Source: JAOADN01 sp049323795 (lineage in GTDB: Bacteria; Pseudomonadota; Alphaproteobacteria; Rhodobacterales; Rhodobacteraceae). Taken from it: a stretch of DNA of 64,000 bases. The DNA lies in assembly GCA_049323795.1 (NCBI GenBank), contig JBMOOH010000028.1, positions 1 through 64,000 on the forward strand. The letters run 5' to 3'. Made by a program: the position numbers and the translations under genes. The notes beneath the pieces are model-generated. The model was not told where the DNA came from, searched no databases, and saw only the letters and a list, made by a program, of their open reading frames with translations. Numbering within the stretch: position 1 is the first letter of the stretch; each line of letters starts with the position of its first letter. Shown one piece after another: positions 41,365 through 50,391 of the stretch.

Positions 41365-43311
41365 TCAGCGAAGGTCCGGCGGAGTCGCCTCGGCCCCGAG
41401 ATCATCGACCGCCGCATCGAGAGAGGCGGTGGCGGTCTGCGTTTCCCCGAGCCGCCTGACCGAGACGGACCGATCTTCGACTTCCTTCATCCCGATCGCC
41501 AGAAGCACCGGAACCTTGGCCACGGAATGCTCCCTGACCTTGTAGTTGATCTTCTCGTTCCGCGTGTCGGCCTCGGCCCGGAGCCCCCGGGCTTTCAGCC
41601 GCTCCACGACTTCGAACACGTAGTCGTCCGCGTCCGACACGATCGAGGCGACGACGACCTGCCGTGGAGCGAGCCAGAAGGGCAGCCTGCCCGCGTAGTT
41701 CTCGATCAGGATGCCGATGAACCGCTCGAACGACCCGAGGATCGCACGGTGCAGCATGTAGGGACGGTGCTTCATGCCGTCTTCGCCGACATACTCCGCG
41801 CCCAGACGCATCGGCAGGTTCGGGTCCACCTGGAAGGTGCCGCACTGCCACTTGCGGCCGATCGCGTCGGTCAGCTTGAAGTCGAGCTTCGGGCCGTAGA
41901 ACGCGCCTTCGCCCGGATCGACCTCATAGGGCACGCCCGCACCCCTGACCGCGCGCTCCAGCATCCCCTCGACCCTGTCCCAGGTCTCGTCGCTGCCGAT
42001 CCGGACGGCGGGGCGGGTGGAGAACTTGATCTCGAACCCTTCGAATCCAAGGTCCCGATAGACCGAGGCAAGAAGCCGGATGAACGCCTCGCATTCCGCC
42101 CCGATCTGGTCCTCGGTGCAGAAGATGTGCGCGTCGTCCTGCGTGAAGCCGCGCACGCGCATGAGGCCATGCATGGAGCCCGAGCTTTCGTATCTGTGGC
42201 ACGATCCGAACTCGGCGAGCCGGAGGGGCAGGTCGCGGTAGGACTTGAGACCCTGGTTGTAGACCTGCACATGGCAGGGGCAGTTCATCGGTTTCAGCGC
42301 GTTGATGCGCTTTTCCTTGGCGCCTTCCTCGTCCACCTCGACGATGAACATGTTCTCGCGATAGGCCTCCCAGTGGCCCGAGCGTTCCCAGAGCACGCGG
42401 TCCACCACCTGCGGCGTCTTGATTTCCTTGTAGCCCGCCTTGCGCAGGCGGCGGCGCATGTAGTCTTCCAGCGTGCGCCAGATCGTCCAGCCGTTCGGAT
42501 GCCAGAACACCATGCCCGGCGCTTCTTCCTGCAGGTGGAACAGTTCCATCTCGCGCCCGAGCTTGCGGTGATCGCGTTTCGCGGCTTCCTCCAGCATCGT
42601 CAGATGCACCTTCAGGTCGTCGCGGTTCCTGAACGCGACGCCGTAGATGCGCTGCAACTGCTTGTTGCGGTGATCGCCGCGCCAGTAGGCCCCGGCGACC
42701 GACATCAGCTTGAAGGCATCGGCCGGCAATTGTCCGGTATGCTGGAAGTGGGGCCCCCGGCAGAGGTCCTGCCAGTGGCCGTGCCAGTACATCCTGACCG
42801 GCTCGTCGCCGGGGATTGCCTCGATCAGCTCGACCTTGAAGGGTTCGCTCTTGCGCACGTAGTAGTCGATCGCGCGGGACCGGTCCCAGACCTCGGTCTT
42901 CACCGGGTCGCGCGCGGCGATGATCGCCTTCATCTCCTTCTCGATGGCGGCAAGATCGTCGGGCGTGAACGGCTCTTCCCGGTCGAAGTCGTAGAACCAG
43001 CCGTTCTCGATCACCGGGCCGATCGTCACCTTCACGTCCGGCCACAGCTTCTGCACCGCCCTCGCCATCACATGCGCGAAGTCGTGGCGGATCAGTTCCA
43101 GCGCCTGTGCCTCGTCCTTCATTGTGTGGATGGCGATGCTCGCGTCCGCCTCGATCGGCCACTGAAGGTCGAAGTGCCTGCCATCGACGCTGGCCGAGAT
43201 CGCGGCCTTCGCCAGCGAGGGCGCAATCGCCGCGGCCACCTCGGCGGGGGTCACGCCCTTCGGGAAGCCGCGCCTGCTGCCGTCCGGGAATGTCAGGGAA
43301 ATCTGGCTCAT
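41365..43311 (-). CDS. thrS: threonyl-tRNA synthetase
   Basis: This 648-residue class II aminoacyl-tRNA synthetase, full family length, charges tRNA-Thr. It has an N-terminal TGS domain (residues 1-65), the editing/second additional domain (RHDFAHVMARAVQKLW, with its His-rich pocket) and the catalytic core with the zinc Cys in MNCPCHVQVY. Motif 2 (FGSCHRYESSGSMHGLMRVR) and motif 3 (GSFERFIGILIENYAG) follow, then an anticodon-binding domain. ATG at 43311. It diverges from the hydrolase gene across 176 bp. Essential housekeeping gene. Confidence 0.98.
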   Translation of the reverse strand: MSQISLTFPDGSRRGFPKGVTPAEVAAAIAPSLAKAAISASVDGRHFDLQWPIEADASIAIHTMKDEAQALELIRHDFAHVMARAVQKLWPDVKVTIGPVIENGWFYDFDREEPFTPDDLAAIEKEMKAIIAARDPVKTEVWDRSRAIDYYVRKSEPFKVELIEAIPGDEPVRMYWHGHWQDLCRGPHFQHTGQLPADAFKLMSVAGAYWRGDHRNKQLQRIYGVAFRNRDDLKVHLTMLEEAAKRDHRKLGREMELFHLQEEAPGMVFWHPNGWTIWRTLEDYMRRRLRKAGYKEIKTPQVVDRVLWERSGHWEAYRENMFIVEVDEEGAKEKRINALKPMNCPCHVQVYNQGLKSYRDLPLRLAEFGSCHRYESSGSMHGLMRVRGFTQDDAHIFCTEDQIGAECEAFIRLLASVYRDLGFEGFEIKFSTRPAVRIGSDETWDRVEGMLERAVRGAGVPYEVDPGEGAFYGPKLDFKLTDAIGRKWQCGTFQVDPNLPMRLGAEYVGEDGMKHRPYMLHRAILGSFERFIGILIENYAGRLPFWLAPRQVVVASIVSDADDYVFEVVERLKARGLRAEADTRNEKINYKVREHSVAKVPVLLAIGMKEVEDRSVSVRRLGETQTATASLDAAVDDLGAEATPPDLR

Positions 43312-43487
43312 CGGCCTGCTCCTCGTCGGTCTGGCGCCCACGAAACGCCCGGTTGCGGGTATGACGCGCGCTTTCTGCGAAGTTCCGGCCACGCTGTCAA
43401 CCGGAGGCGCGCCCCGTCCCCGCAGCCGTTCCCTTCTCTCAGGGTTCGGCTTTGCCAGGGTTGGATGCGCGGGGTATGAAAGCCCGG

Positions 43488-44234
43488 ATGACCGAATTCC
43501 TTCTCACCCCCCAGGGCCGTCGCATCGCCTATGTCCGAACCCCCGGACGGGGGCCGGGGATCGTGTTTCTCGGCGGCTTCGTGTCGGACATGACCGGAAC
43601 GAAGGCAGTGGCCCTCGAATCCCGGGCCCGGGCCGAGGGGCGCGCCTTCCTGCGGTTCGACTATTCGGGCCATGGCCGTTCATCGGGCCGGTTCGAGGAC
43701 GGATGCATCGGAGACTGGACCGGGGACGCGCGGGCGGTGCTCGACATGACCGAGGGCCCGCAGGTTCTGGTCGGCTCGTCGATGGGGGGCTGGATCGCAC
43801 TTCTGCTGGCGCGCGACCAGCCGGAGCGCCTGGCGGGCCTTGTCACCATCGCGGCCGCGCCGGATTTCACCGATGCCCTCTTCGACACGCTCACCGCCGA
43901 TGAACGCGCGGCGCTGGTCCGGGACGGCGTTGTCCGGCGTCCCTCGGACTATTCACCCCAGGGGTATGTTCTCACCAGGAGACTCTTCGATGACGGCGCG
44001 GACCGCCGCATATTCGGTCAGCCGCTTCGCCTGCCGATGCCCGTCCGGATGCTTCAGGGAACGCAGGATGCGGAAGTTCCCCCCGCGACCGCGGCGCGGC
44101 TTCTCGACCATGCGGACGGGGCGGATATCCGGCTCGTCCTCGTCAAGGGCGCCGACCACCGCTTTGCCACCGCCCCTTGCCTGGAGCTGATCGGCGAGAT
44201 GGTCGCCGAGGTCTCGGGCCGTGCCGTCAGATGA
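43488..44234 (+). CDS. alpha/beta hydrolase (ABHD10-like)
   Basis: This 248-residue protein has an alpha/beta-hydrolase core: GIVFLGGFVSDMTGTKA (oxyanion region), FLRFDYSGHGRSSGRFED, nucleophile elbow VLVGSSMGGWIALLLA (GSSMGG, Ser), acid in MLQGTQDAEVP and His in KGADHRFA. The form resembles ABHD10/palmitoyl-thioesterase-like proteins of alphaproteobacteria. Start either ATG 43488 or ATG 43476. It overlaps the 3' end of phaZ by 8 bp (convergent). Cytoplasmic; natural ester or thioester substrate not known. Confidence 0.83.
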   Translation: MTEFLLTPQGRRIAYVRTPGRGPGIVFLGGFVSDMTGTKAVALESRARAEGRAFLRFDYSGHGRSSGRFEDGCIGDWTGDARAVLDMTEGPQVLVGSSMGGWIALLLARDQPERLAGLVTIAAAPDFTDALFDTLTADERAALVRDGVVRRPSDYSPQGYVLTRRLFDDGADRRIFGQPLRLPMPVRMLQGTQDAEVPPATAARLLDHADGADIRLVLVKGADHRFATAPCLELIGEMVAEVSGRAVR

Positions 44235-45504
44235 TGCGCATCTTGGTCAGCCGGGACGGCGGCCTGCCGGTCCGGGCCGAGTGCTGGTCGATGAACCCGA
44301 GGACGAGAGGCCGGATGTTCGTTCGCCACGACCTGCCCGCGAAGATGCCGTAATGGCCCGCATCGGGTTCCAGATGCCTGGCCTTCTTGGAGGCGGGCAG
44401 TCCGGTCAGAAGGTCGAGCGCGGCGAGGCACTGTCCCGGCGCCGAGATGTCGTCCTTCTCGCCCTCGACGACCTTTACCGCGACCGAGGTGACCTTTCCG
44501 ATATCCACCGGGTGGCCCGCGACGACGAATGCGTTGCGCGCGATCTCGCGGTTCTTGAAGATGCGCTCGACCGTGGACAGATAGAATTCCGCGGTCATGT
44601 CCATCACCGACAGGTATTCGTCGTAGAACCGGTTGTGCGCGTCGCGTTCGGATGCCTCGCCCTTGGCGGCGCGCACGATCTGGTCTGCGAAGGCCTTCGA
44701 ATGGCGTTCAAGGTTCATCGAGATGAAGGACCCGAGCTGCGCGAGGCCCGGATAGACGAGACGCCCGACGCCGGCGTATTTGAACCCGACCCGCTGGATC
44801 GCAAGGTGTTCAAGCTGCCCCATCGTCACCCGCCGGCCGAAGTCGGTCACTTCGGTCGCCGCCGCGTCGGGATCGATCGGGCCGCCGATCAGCGTCAGGG
44901 TTTTCGGCTGGGCGGCCGGATCGATCTCGGCCAGATAGGCGGTGGCGGCGAGGGTCAGCGGCGCCGGCTGGCACACGGCGATCACGTTCAGGTCGGCCCC
45001 GAGGTGGCGCATGAACTCGACGAGATAGAGCGTGTAGTCCTCGATGTCGAACTTGCCCTCGCTCACCGGAATGTCGCGCGCATTCTTCCAGTCGGTGACG
45101 TAGACTTCGCAGTCCGGGAGGAGACTCGCGACCGTCGAGCGGAGGAGCGTGGAGTAATGGCCGGACATCGGGGCCACGAGCAGGACCCGGCGAAACTTCG
45201 GTTCCCGGCCGGGCACCGTGAAGTGAATGAGGTCGGCGAAAGGCTTGCTGACCAGGGTGTCGATGCGGACGATATGGTCGCGCCCGTCCGCACAGACGAC
45301 GGTGCGGATGCCCCAGTCCGGCTTGATGACCATCCGGGCGAAACTGCGTTCGGTGATCCGTCCCCAGGCCGACATGACCTTGAACATCGGGTGGGGGACC
45401 AGTCCCCAGACCGGATAGGACGCCATCGCGCGCGCAGAGGCGCCGGCCCACTCGCTCGTGTTGCGGACGGTTTCCATCCAGTCGTATGCCATCATGCGCT
45501 TCAT
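44227..45504 (-). CDS. phaZ: intracellular polyhydroxyalkanoate depolymerase PhaZ
   Basis: This 425-residue protein belongs to the intracellular PHB depolymerase family. A Cys nucleophile (Cys178 in AVCQPAPLTL) replaces the usual lipase Ser, as in Ralstonia PhaZ, with acid and His in later blocks (VVEGEKDDIS; DAGHYGIFAG). It breaks stored PHB granule polymer to 3-hydroxybutyrate units. A strong GAGGAGCAGCC precedes the ATG at 45504. It is divergent from phaC across a 106-bp region with a TGC-type PhaR-like site, so both can be controlled together. Typical of the phaZ-phaC-phaP-phaR block in Rhodobacteraceae. Confidence 0.93.
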   Translation of the reverse strand: MKRMMAYDWMETVRNTSEWAGASARAMASYPVWGLVPHPMFKVMSAWGRITERSFARMVIKPDWGIRTVVCADGRDHIVRIDTLVSKPFADLIHFTVPGREPKFRRVLLVAPMSGHYSTLLRSTVASLLPDCEVYVTDWKNARDIPVSEGKFDIEDYTLYLVEFMRHLGADLNVIAVCQPAPLTLAATAYLAEIDPAAQPKTLTLIGGPIDPDAAATEVTDFGRRVTMGQLEHLAIQRVGFKYAGVGRLVYPGLAQLGSFISMNLERHSKAFADQIVRAAKGEASERDAHNRFYDEYLSVMDMTAEFYLSTVERIFKNREIARNAFVVAGHPVDIGKVTSVAVKVVEGEKDDISAPGQCLAALDLLTGLPASKKARHLEPDAGHYGIFAGRSWRTNIRPLVLGFIDQHSARTGRPPSRLTKMRII

Positions 45505-45575
45505 GGCTGCTCCTCAGGTTCGCCCGCCTTCACTCGCCGCCGATCCGCGCTATCGGACCGGTGACCGGGCAGTTA

Positions 45576-45587
45576 TGCTGCAGTGCA
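45576..45587. promoter_or_regulatory. candidate PhaR site in the phaZ-phaC gap
   Basis: The sequence tgctgcagtgca, with a central ctgcag palindrome and outer tgc...gca, lies 24 bp before the phaC start. It resembles the TGC/GCA repeats bound by PhaR in Paracoccus and Rhodobacter. Its position between divergent phaZ and phaC makes it suitable for joint repression. Confidence 0.55.
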
Positions 45588-45610
45588 AAATCTAGGCGCG
45601 AAAGATTGAT

Positions 45611-47404
45611 ATGACAACAAACGAAACGGATTCCCCCGCCGAACCGGAAAAACTCAACGAGAATCTTGCCCGGATCGAAACATTGTCCCAGCGCCTGATG
45701 CAGGCGCTGGCCGAGAAGCGGGCGGCGAACCCGGCTCTCGAGGCGCCGGGGCGGGAGCTTTACGCGAAGGCGATGGCCGCCTACTTCGCCGAGGCGATGT
45801 CGAACCCGGCGAAGATCATCGAACAGCAGGTCGCGTGGTGGGGAAAGTCGCTCAAGCATTACGTCGAGGCGCAGCAGGCCCTCGCCAGGGGCAGGCTCGA
45901 CGCACCGCCCGATCCGACGCCCCGGGACAGCCGCTTCTCCAACCCGCTCTGGGAAACCCATCCCTTCTTCAACTTCGTCAAGCAGCAGTACCTGATGAGT
46001 GTCGAGGCCATGGAAGGCGTGGTGAAGAGCCTCGACCACCTCGACCCGTCCGATCGCCGGCGGGTCGAATACTTCATGCGTCAGGCGCTCGACATGATGG
46101 CGCCGACCAACTTCCTCGCGACCAATCCCGACGCGCTCGAGAAGGCCGTCGAGACGGGGGGCGAAAGCCTTGTGCGCGGGCTGGAAAACCTGGTCCGCGA
46201 CGTCGAGGCGAACCACGGCGACCTGCTTGTGACGCTTGCGGACCGCGACGCCTTCGAGGTTGGCCGGAACCTCGCCACCACCGCGGGAGCCGTCGTCTAT
46301 CGCAACCGGATGATGGAGCTGATCCAGTACAGCCCCACGACCGACCGGGTCCGCGAGATCCCTCTCGTCATCTTCCCGCCGTGGATCAACAAGTTCTACG
46401 TGATGGACCTCAAGCCCCAGAACAGCCTCATCCGCTGGATCGTGGACCAGGGCTTCACGCTGTTTGTGGTGAGCTGGAAGAACCCCGATGCAAGCTATCG
46501 CGACGTGGGGATGGACGAGTATGTCGAGGAGGGGTTTCTCCGCGCGATGGCCGAGGCGCGGGCGATCTGCGGCACCAGGAAGGTGAATGTCGTCGGCTAC
46601 TGCATCGCCGGCACGACGCTGGCCCTGACGCTGGCACTGATGAAGCAGCGCAAGGACATGTCCGTCAGGTCGGCCACGTTCCTCACCACGCTGACCGACT
46701 TCTCGGACCAGGGCGAGGTCGGCGTCTTCCTTGACGACGACTTCGTGGACGGGATCGAGAACCAGGTCGCGCGCGACGGCTATCTCGACAAGTTCTTCAT
46801 GGGCCGGACCTTCTCGTTCCTGCGGTCGAACGACCTCATCTACCGGCCGGCCATCAAGAGCTACATGATGGGCGAGGCGCCGCCGGCCTTCGACCTGCTC
46901 TACTGGAATGGCGACGGAACCAACCTTCCGGCACGGATGACGGTGGAATACCTGCGCGGCCTCTGCCAGCAGGACCGCTTCGCCCGCAAGGGGTTCCCGG
47001 TGGCCGGAACGACCGTCAGGATCTCGCAGGTCCGGGTCCCGGTCTATGCGGTGGCGTGCGAGACCGACCATATCGCGGCATGGAGATCCTCCTTCAGCGG
47101 CGTCAGGGCGATGGGGTCCGCGGACAAGACGTTCATCCTTGCGGAATCGGGACATATCGCCGGCATCATCAACCCTCCGACGCGCGAGAAATACGGCTAC
47201 TATGCCGATGGCGGACCCCTCGACCAGCCCGACGACTGGAAGGGGCGGGCAACCCACGTGAAGGGCAGCTGGTGGCCGAATTGGGCGGCCTGGCTGTCCG
47301 GGAAGGCCGGAAAGATGGTCGCGGCGCGGGTGCCGGGGTCGCCTGACCGTCCCGCTCTTGCGCCAGCCCCGGGAACCTATGTGACCGAAGTTCCCGCCGC
47401 CTGA
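45611..47404 (+). CDS. phaC: class I poly(3-hydroxyalkanoate) synthase PhaC
   Basis: This 597-residue PHA synthase polymerises (R)-3-hydroxyacyl-CoA on granules. The lipase-box-like NVVGYCIAGTTLALTL holds the covalent Cys331, with the other catalytic residues Asp486 (ACETDHIAAW) and His515 (AESGHIAGI). An N-terminal ~220-residue domain (NPLWETHPFFNFVKQQYLMS) precedes the alpha/beta-hydrolase domain. Length is typical for class I enzymes. It diverges from phaZ and is followed by the phasin and phaR genes. Confidence 0.97.
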   Translation: MTTNETDSPAEPEKLNENLARIETLSQRLMQALAEKRAANPALEAPGRELYAKAMAAYFAEAMSNPAKIIEQQVAWWGKSLKHYVEAQQALARGRLDAPPDPTPRDSRFSNPLWETHPFFNFVKQQYLMSVEAMEGVVKSLDHLDPSDRRRVEYFMRQALDMMAPTNFLATNPDALEKAVETGGESLVRGLENLVRDVEANHGDLLVTLADRDAFEVGRNLATTAGAVVYRNRMMELIQYSPTTDRVREIPLVIFPPWINKFYVMDLKPQNSLIRWIVDQGFTLFVVSWKNPDASYRDVGMDEYVEEGFLRAMAEARAICGTRKVNVVGYCIAGTTLALTLALMKQRKDMSVRSATFLTTLTDFSDQGEVGVFLDDDFVDGIENQVARDGYLDKFFMGRTFSFLRSNDLIYRPAIKSYMMGEAPPAFDLLYWNGDGTNLPARMTVEYLRGLCQQDRFARKGFPVAGTTVRISQVRVPVYAVACETDHIAAWRSSFSGVRAMGSADKTFILAESGHIAGIINPPTREKYGYYADGGPLDQPDDWKGRATHVKGSWWPNWAAWLSGKAGKMVAARVPGSPDRPALAPAPGTYVTEVPAA

Positions 47405-47432
47405 CGACGAAAACTCCGGTCGGCAGAAATTT

Positions 47433-47480
47433 GCTGCAGCGCGGCGATCCATCTTGAAATGCTGCGATGCAGCATATATG
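47433..47480. promoter_or_regulatory. phasin promoter with PhaR-type inverted repeats
   Basis: A perfect tgctgc-gat-gcagca repeat (47460-47474) contains CTGC-N3-GCAG, the PhaR site known from Paracoccus. It lies between a -35-like ttgaaa (47454-47459) and a -10-like tatatg (47475-47480), the spacer being 15 bp. A second palindrome gctgcagc lies at 47433-47440. PhaR bound here would block the promoter until PHB granules titrate it. Confidence 0.72.
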
Positions 47481-47537
47481 TAGCAGATATCCGTCGGGCC
47501 GGGACAGAAGCGGCCCTCAAAGCAGGAGCGCTACGAA

Positions 47538-47987
47538 ATGGCCACCGCCAAGGACTTCACCAAGACAATGCAAGACATGATCTCGGCCTTCCCGGTCGAT
47601 ACGCGCGCCGTACGGGACGCGTTCAAGACCCAGGCGGCCTTCAGCGAGAAGTTCGCCAAGGTGGCGCTCGAGGCGGCCGAGAAGTCGAGCGAGATCTCCT
47701 CGAAGTGGACGAAGGATACCCTTGCAAGGGTCGCCGTCCTGACCAAGGTCAGGGAAGAGCCGGCCGACTACAGCAAGGCCTTCTCGGACTTCGCGTCCTC
47801 GGCTGCCGAGATGGCCGCCGAGAATCTGGCCGCCTTCGCCGAGGTTGCCAAGAAGGTCCAGATGGAAACGGTCGAGCTGATGCTCGCCGCCGGCAAGGAC
47901 CTGTCCGAGGACGCGACCGCAGCCGTCAAGAAGGCCACGGCCGACGTGACGACCGCCGCGAAGAAAGTCTCTGCGGCCGCGAATTAG
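47538..47987 (+). CDS. phaP: phasin (PHB granule-associated protein)
   Basis: This 149-residue Phasin_2-type protein is almost wholly helical, with Lys/Ala/Glu-rich coiled regions (KFAKVALEAAEKSSEISSKW; FSDFASSAAEMAAENLAAF). It coats PHB granules and limits their fusion. AGGAGCGCTACGAA precedes the ATG. It follows phaC, has its own promoter with a PhaR-type repeat, and is closed by a clear terminator. Identity as PhaP rests on composition, length and gene order. Confidence 0.9.
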   Translation: MATAKDFTKTMQDMISAFPVDTRAVRDAFKTQAAFSEKFAKVALEAAEKSSEISSKWTKDTLARVAVLTKVREEPADYSKAFSDFASSAAEMAAENLAAFAEVAKKVQMETVELMLAAGKDLSEDATAAVKKATADVTTAAKKVSAAAN

Positions 47988-48034
47988 GCGCCTCCCGCGC
48001 ACCGATCCTCCCTGTCGGCATGACCGGCTGCCTC

Positions 48035-48062
48035 GGCGGGCCCCGAAAGGGTCCGCCTTTTT
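48035..48062 (+). terminator. rho-independent terminator after the phasin gene
   Basis: A GC-rich hairpin, ggcgggccc / gggtccgcc with one G-T wobble and a short cgaaa loop, is followed by ttttt. It lies 48 bp after the phasin stop and before the phaR promoter. Confidence 0.85.
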
Positions 48063-48112
48063 CTTGCCCTGCCGCCGGACCCGTCGTGAAACTGTTGTGT
48101 TCTTCCCGCGCC

Positions 48113-48129
48113 GCAGCATAGGTTGCTGC
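48113..48129. promoter_or_regulatory. candidate PhaR autoregulation repeat
   Basis: An inverted repeat gcagc-N7-gctgc lies 43 bp upstream of the phaR start, in its likely promoter. PhaR autorepression is known in related bacteria, but this spacing (N7) differs from the classic N3, so the call is weak. Confidence 0.4.
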
Positions 48130-48171
48130 GTGACGGCAGGATCCGCTGCCACCTCCGGGGGGGAGGATAGG

Positions 48172-48747
48172 ATGGCCAACGACCCGAAGCCGCTTCTCAT
48201 CAAGCGCTATGCGAGCCGCCGGCTCTACAACACCGAGACGAGCGACTATGTGACGCTCGAGGACATCGCCGCCTTCATCCGGCAGGGCCGCGAGGTTCAG
48301 ATCGTCGACCTGAAGACGGGCGACGACCTGACGCGCCAGTATCTGCTCCAGATCATTGCGGAACACGAAAGCCGGGGCGAGAACGTGCTTCCCGTCGATG
48401 TCCTCACGGATCTCGTGCGGTCCTACACCACCCAGGCCCAGACGGTGGTTCCGCAGTTCCTCGCCGCCTCGTTCGAGATGCTGCGTGAAGGCCAGTCCAA
48501 GCTTTGGGAAAACTTTGCGCAGATTCCGAACCCGATGGCGTCCATGCCGGGCTTCGAGGCGATGCGCCGCCAGCAGGAGGCTTTCCTCCGGTCCTTGATG
48601 GCGGGATGGACCGGGCCTTCCGGGCCGGCGCCCGAGGATGGCGATGCGCAAGCGGCGGCGCCGGAGAGCAAGGGCGACAAGTCCGACGAGATCGCCGCCA
48701 TGAAGAAACAGCTGGCCGAGCTTCAGTCCAGGCTGAGCAGACTCTGA
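48172..48747 (+). CDS. phaR: PHB synthesis repressor PhaR
   Basis: This 191-residue protein opens with the PHB/PHA accumulation regulator DNA-binding domain (LIKRYASRRLYNTETSDYVT) and continues with the PHB-binding/accumulation domain (VDLKTGDDLTRQYLLQII, VLTDLVRSYTTQAQTVVPQF). PhaR binds TGC-type operators and is released by PHB or granule surfaces. GGGGGAGGATAGG precedes the ATG at 48172. It is the last gene of the pha block and converges with a class III aminotransferase gene. The C-terminal ~40 residues include a coiled section (MKKQLAELQSRLSRL). Confidence 0.95.
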   Translation: MANDPKPLLIKRYASRRLYNTETSDYVTLEDIAAFIRQGREVQIVDLKTGDDLTRQYLLQIIAEHESRGENVLPVDVLTDLVRSYTTQAQTVVPQFLAASFEMLREGQSKLWENFAQIPNPMASMPGFEAMRRQQEAFLRSLMAGWTGPSGPAPEDGDAQAAAPESKGDKSDEIAAMKKQLAELQSRLSRL

Positions 48748-48808
48748 ACCGAAAGGCCCGCCGCGTGTCCGCAGCAGGCCTGTGTCCTCCGGTCCGGACC
48801 GCGTCGGG

Positions 48809-50179
48809 TTACGCCACCTCGCGGAACACCTTGGTCAGCGCGGCGTCGAGCTTCGTGAACAGTTCGTCCAACTGTGCCTCGGTCAGGATGAAGGGGGGCG
48901 CAAGGACGATCGCCTGGCCCAGCGGACGGCAGATCAGCCCCTGATCGGTGCAGGCGTTGGCGATGCGTTCGCTGACCGACAGCGTGCCGGGGAACGGTGT
49001 CTTCGTGTCCCGGTCCTGCACCGCCTCGAGCGCCCACATGAGACCCACACCGCGGTACTCGCCGATGTTCCGGTGCTTGGCCATCAGCGTCTTGAGCCGC
49101 GCCTCCATCTTCGGGGCCAGAACCTTGACGTTGTCCGCCAGCCCCTCGTTCATCACCACGTCGATCGCCTTGAGCGAGATCGCGCAGCCGACCGGGTGGC
49201 CGGACGACGTGAAGCCGTGCGGGAATTCCTCGACCGCCTCGCTCGCTGCCTGAACGCGGTCCGCAAGCTCTGGCCCGAGGATGATCGCCCCCATCGGGAA
49301 CAGACCCGCCGACATCGCCTTCGATGCGATGATCGCATCGGGCACGAAGCCGAAGGTCTCGCAGCCCCAGGTATTGCCGGTCCGTCCGAAGCCGCAGATC
49401 ACCTCGTCCGAGATGAGCGGAATGCCGTAGCGCTTCAGCACCGGCTGGATCGCCTGGAAGTAGCCCTTCGACGGCACTACGACCCCGCCCGCGCCCATCA
49501 CGGGCTCGGCGAAGAAGCCCGCGATCGTGTCGGGGCCCTCCTTGATGATCGTGGCCTCGAGCTCGGCGGCGAGGCGCTGGGTGAACTGCTCCTCGGTCTC
49601 GCCCGGCCGCCCGAAACGCCAGTAATGGGGGCAGGTGAGGTGGATGAAGCCGGGCAGGGGCAGGCCGAAGACCGAGTTGTAGGGCTTGCCCGTCATGCTT
49701 GCCGAAACCGCCGTGACACCGTGGTAGGAGTTGATCCGCGTCAGGATCTTGCGGCGCTGGGGTTTGCCCTCGTGGTTGCCGAGGAACCACAGGATCTTGA
49801 CCATCGTGTCGTTCGCCTCGGACCCGGAGTTCGTGTAGAACACCTTGCCGCGCGGGAAGGGCGACACCTCGACCATCTTCTCGGACAGAAGGACGGTCTG
49901 GTCGGACAGCCGCCCGAAGAAGGCATGATATCCGTAGAACCGGTCGTACTGCGCCTTCGCCGCCTCGATCAGTCCCTTGTGACTGAACCCGGCGACCAGG
50001 TTCCAGAGTCCCGAATTGCCGTCCAGATAGCGGCGGCCATGGACATCGATGATGTAGGGGCCTTCGCCGCGTTCGATGACGACCGCTCCGCGGTCATGGA
50101 TCGTCGGCAAGTCCGTGAAACCATAGAGTGTGAACTCGTCGGCACGGGATTCCCAGGAATTCGGCGCGTGGTCGCGCAT
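48809..50179 (-). CDS. class III PLP-dependent aminotransferase (putrescine-type)
   Basis: This 456-residue fold-type I transaminase has FYTNSGSEANDTMVKI, INSYHGVTAVSASMTGKP, LISDEVICGFGRTG and the PLP Lys in IASKAMSAGLFPMGA. Related enzymes (SpuC, taurine-pyruvate and beta-alanine-pyruvate transaminases) move amino groups from amines to pyruvate. The last gene of the polyamine-type cluster, it would convert putrescine or a similar amine to the aldehyde. ATG at 50179 after a 212-bp gap. Exact amine not determinable from sequence. Confidence 0.87.
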   Translation of the reverse strand: MRDHAPNSWESRADEFTLYGFTDLPTIHDRGAVVIERGEGPYIIDVHGRRYLDGNSGLWNLVAGFSHKGLIEAAKAQYDRFYGYHAFFGRLSDQTVLLSEKMVEVSPFPRGKVFYTNSGSEANDTMVKILWFLGNHEGKPQRRKILTRINSYHGVTAVSASMTGKPYNSVFGLPLPGFIHLTCPHYWRFGRPGETEEQFTQRLAAELEATIIKEGPDTIAGFFAEPVMGAGGVVVPSKGYFQAIQPVLKRYGIPLISDEVICGFGRTGNTWGCETFGFVPDAIIASKAMSAGLFPMGAIILGPELADRVQAASEAVEEFPHGFTSSGHPVGCAISLKAIDVVMNEGLADNVKVLAPKMEARLKTLMAKHRNIGEYRGVGLMWALEAVQDRDTKTPFPGTLSVSERIANACTDQGLICRPLGQAIVLAPPFILTEAQLDELFTKLDAALTKVFREVA

Positions 50180-50391
50180 GGTCGTCGTCCTTGATCTTGA
50201 GGGGCGGGAAAAGCCTAGCGAAGCGCCGGGTCCGGCACAACACCCCGCGCGCAGGATGCTGCGCTCCGCCCGGCCGGTCCATCAGAATGCCCGCGCGAGC
50301 GGGCCGGCGGCAGAGCGGAATGCATGACCCGACCGGCGCCGCCGGAACCGGGCCGACGCCGGTATGGTCCCATGACCGGCCCGGGAAGCGG

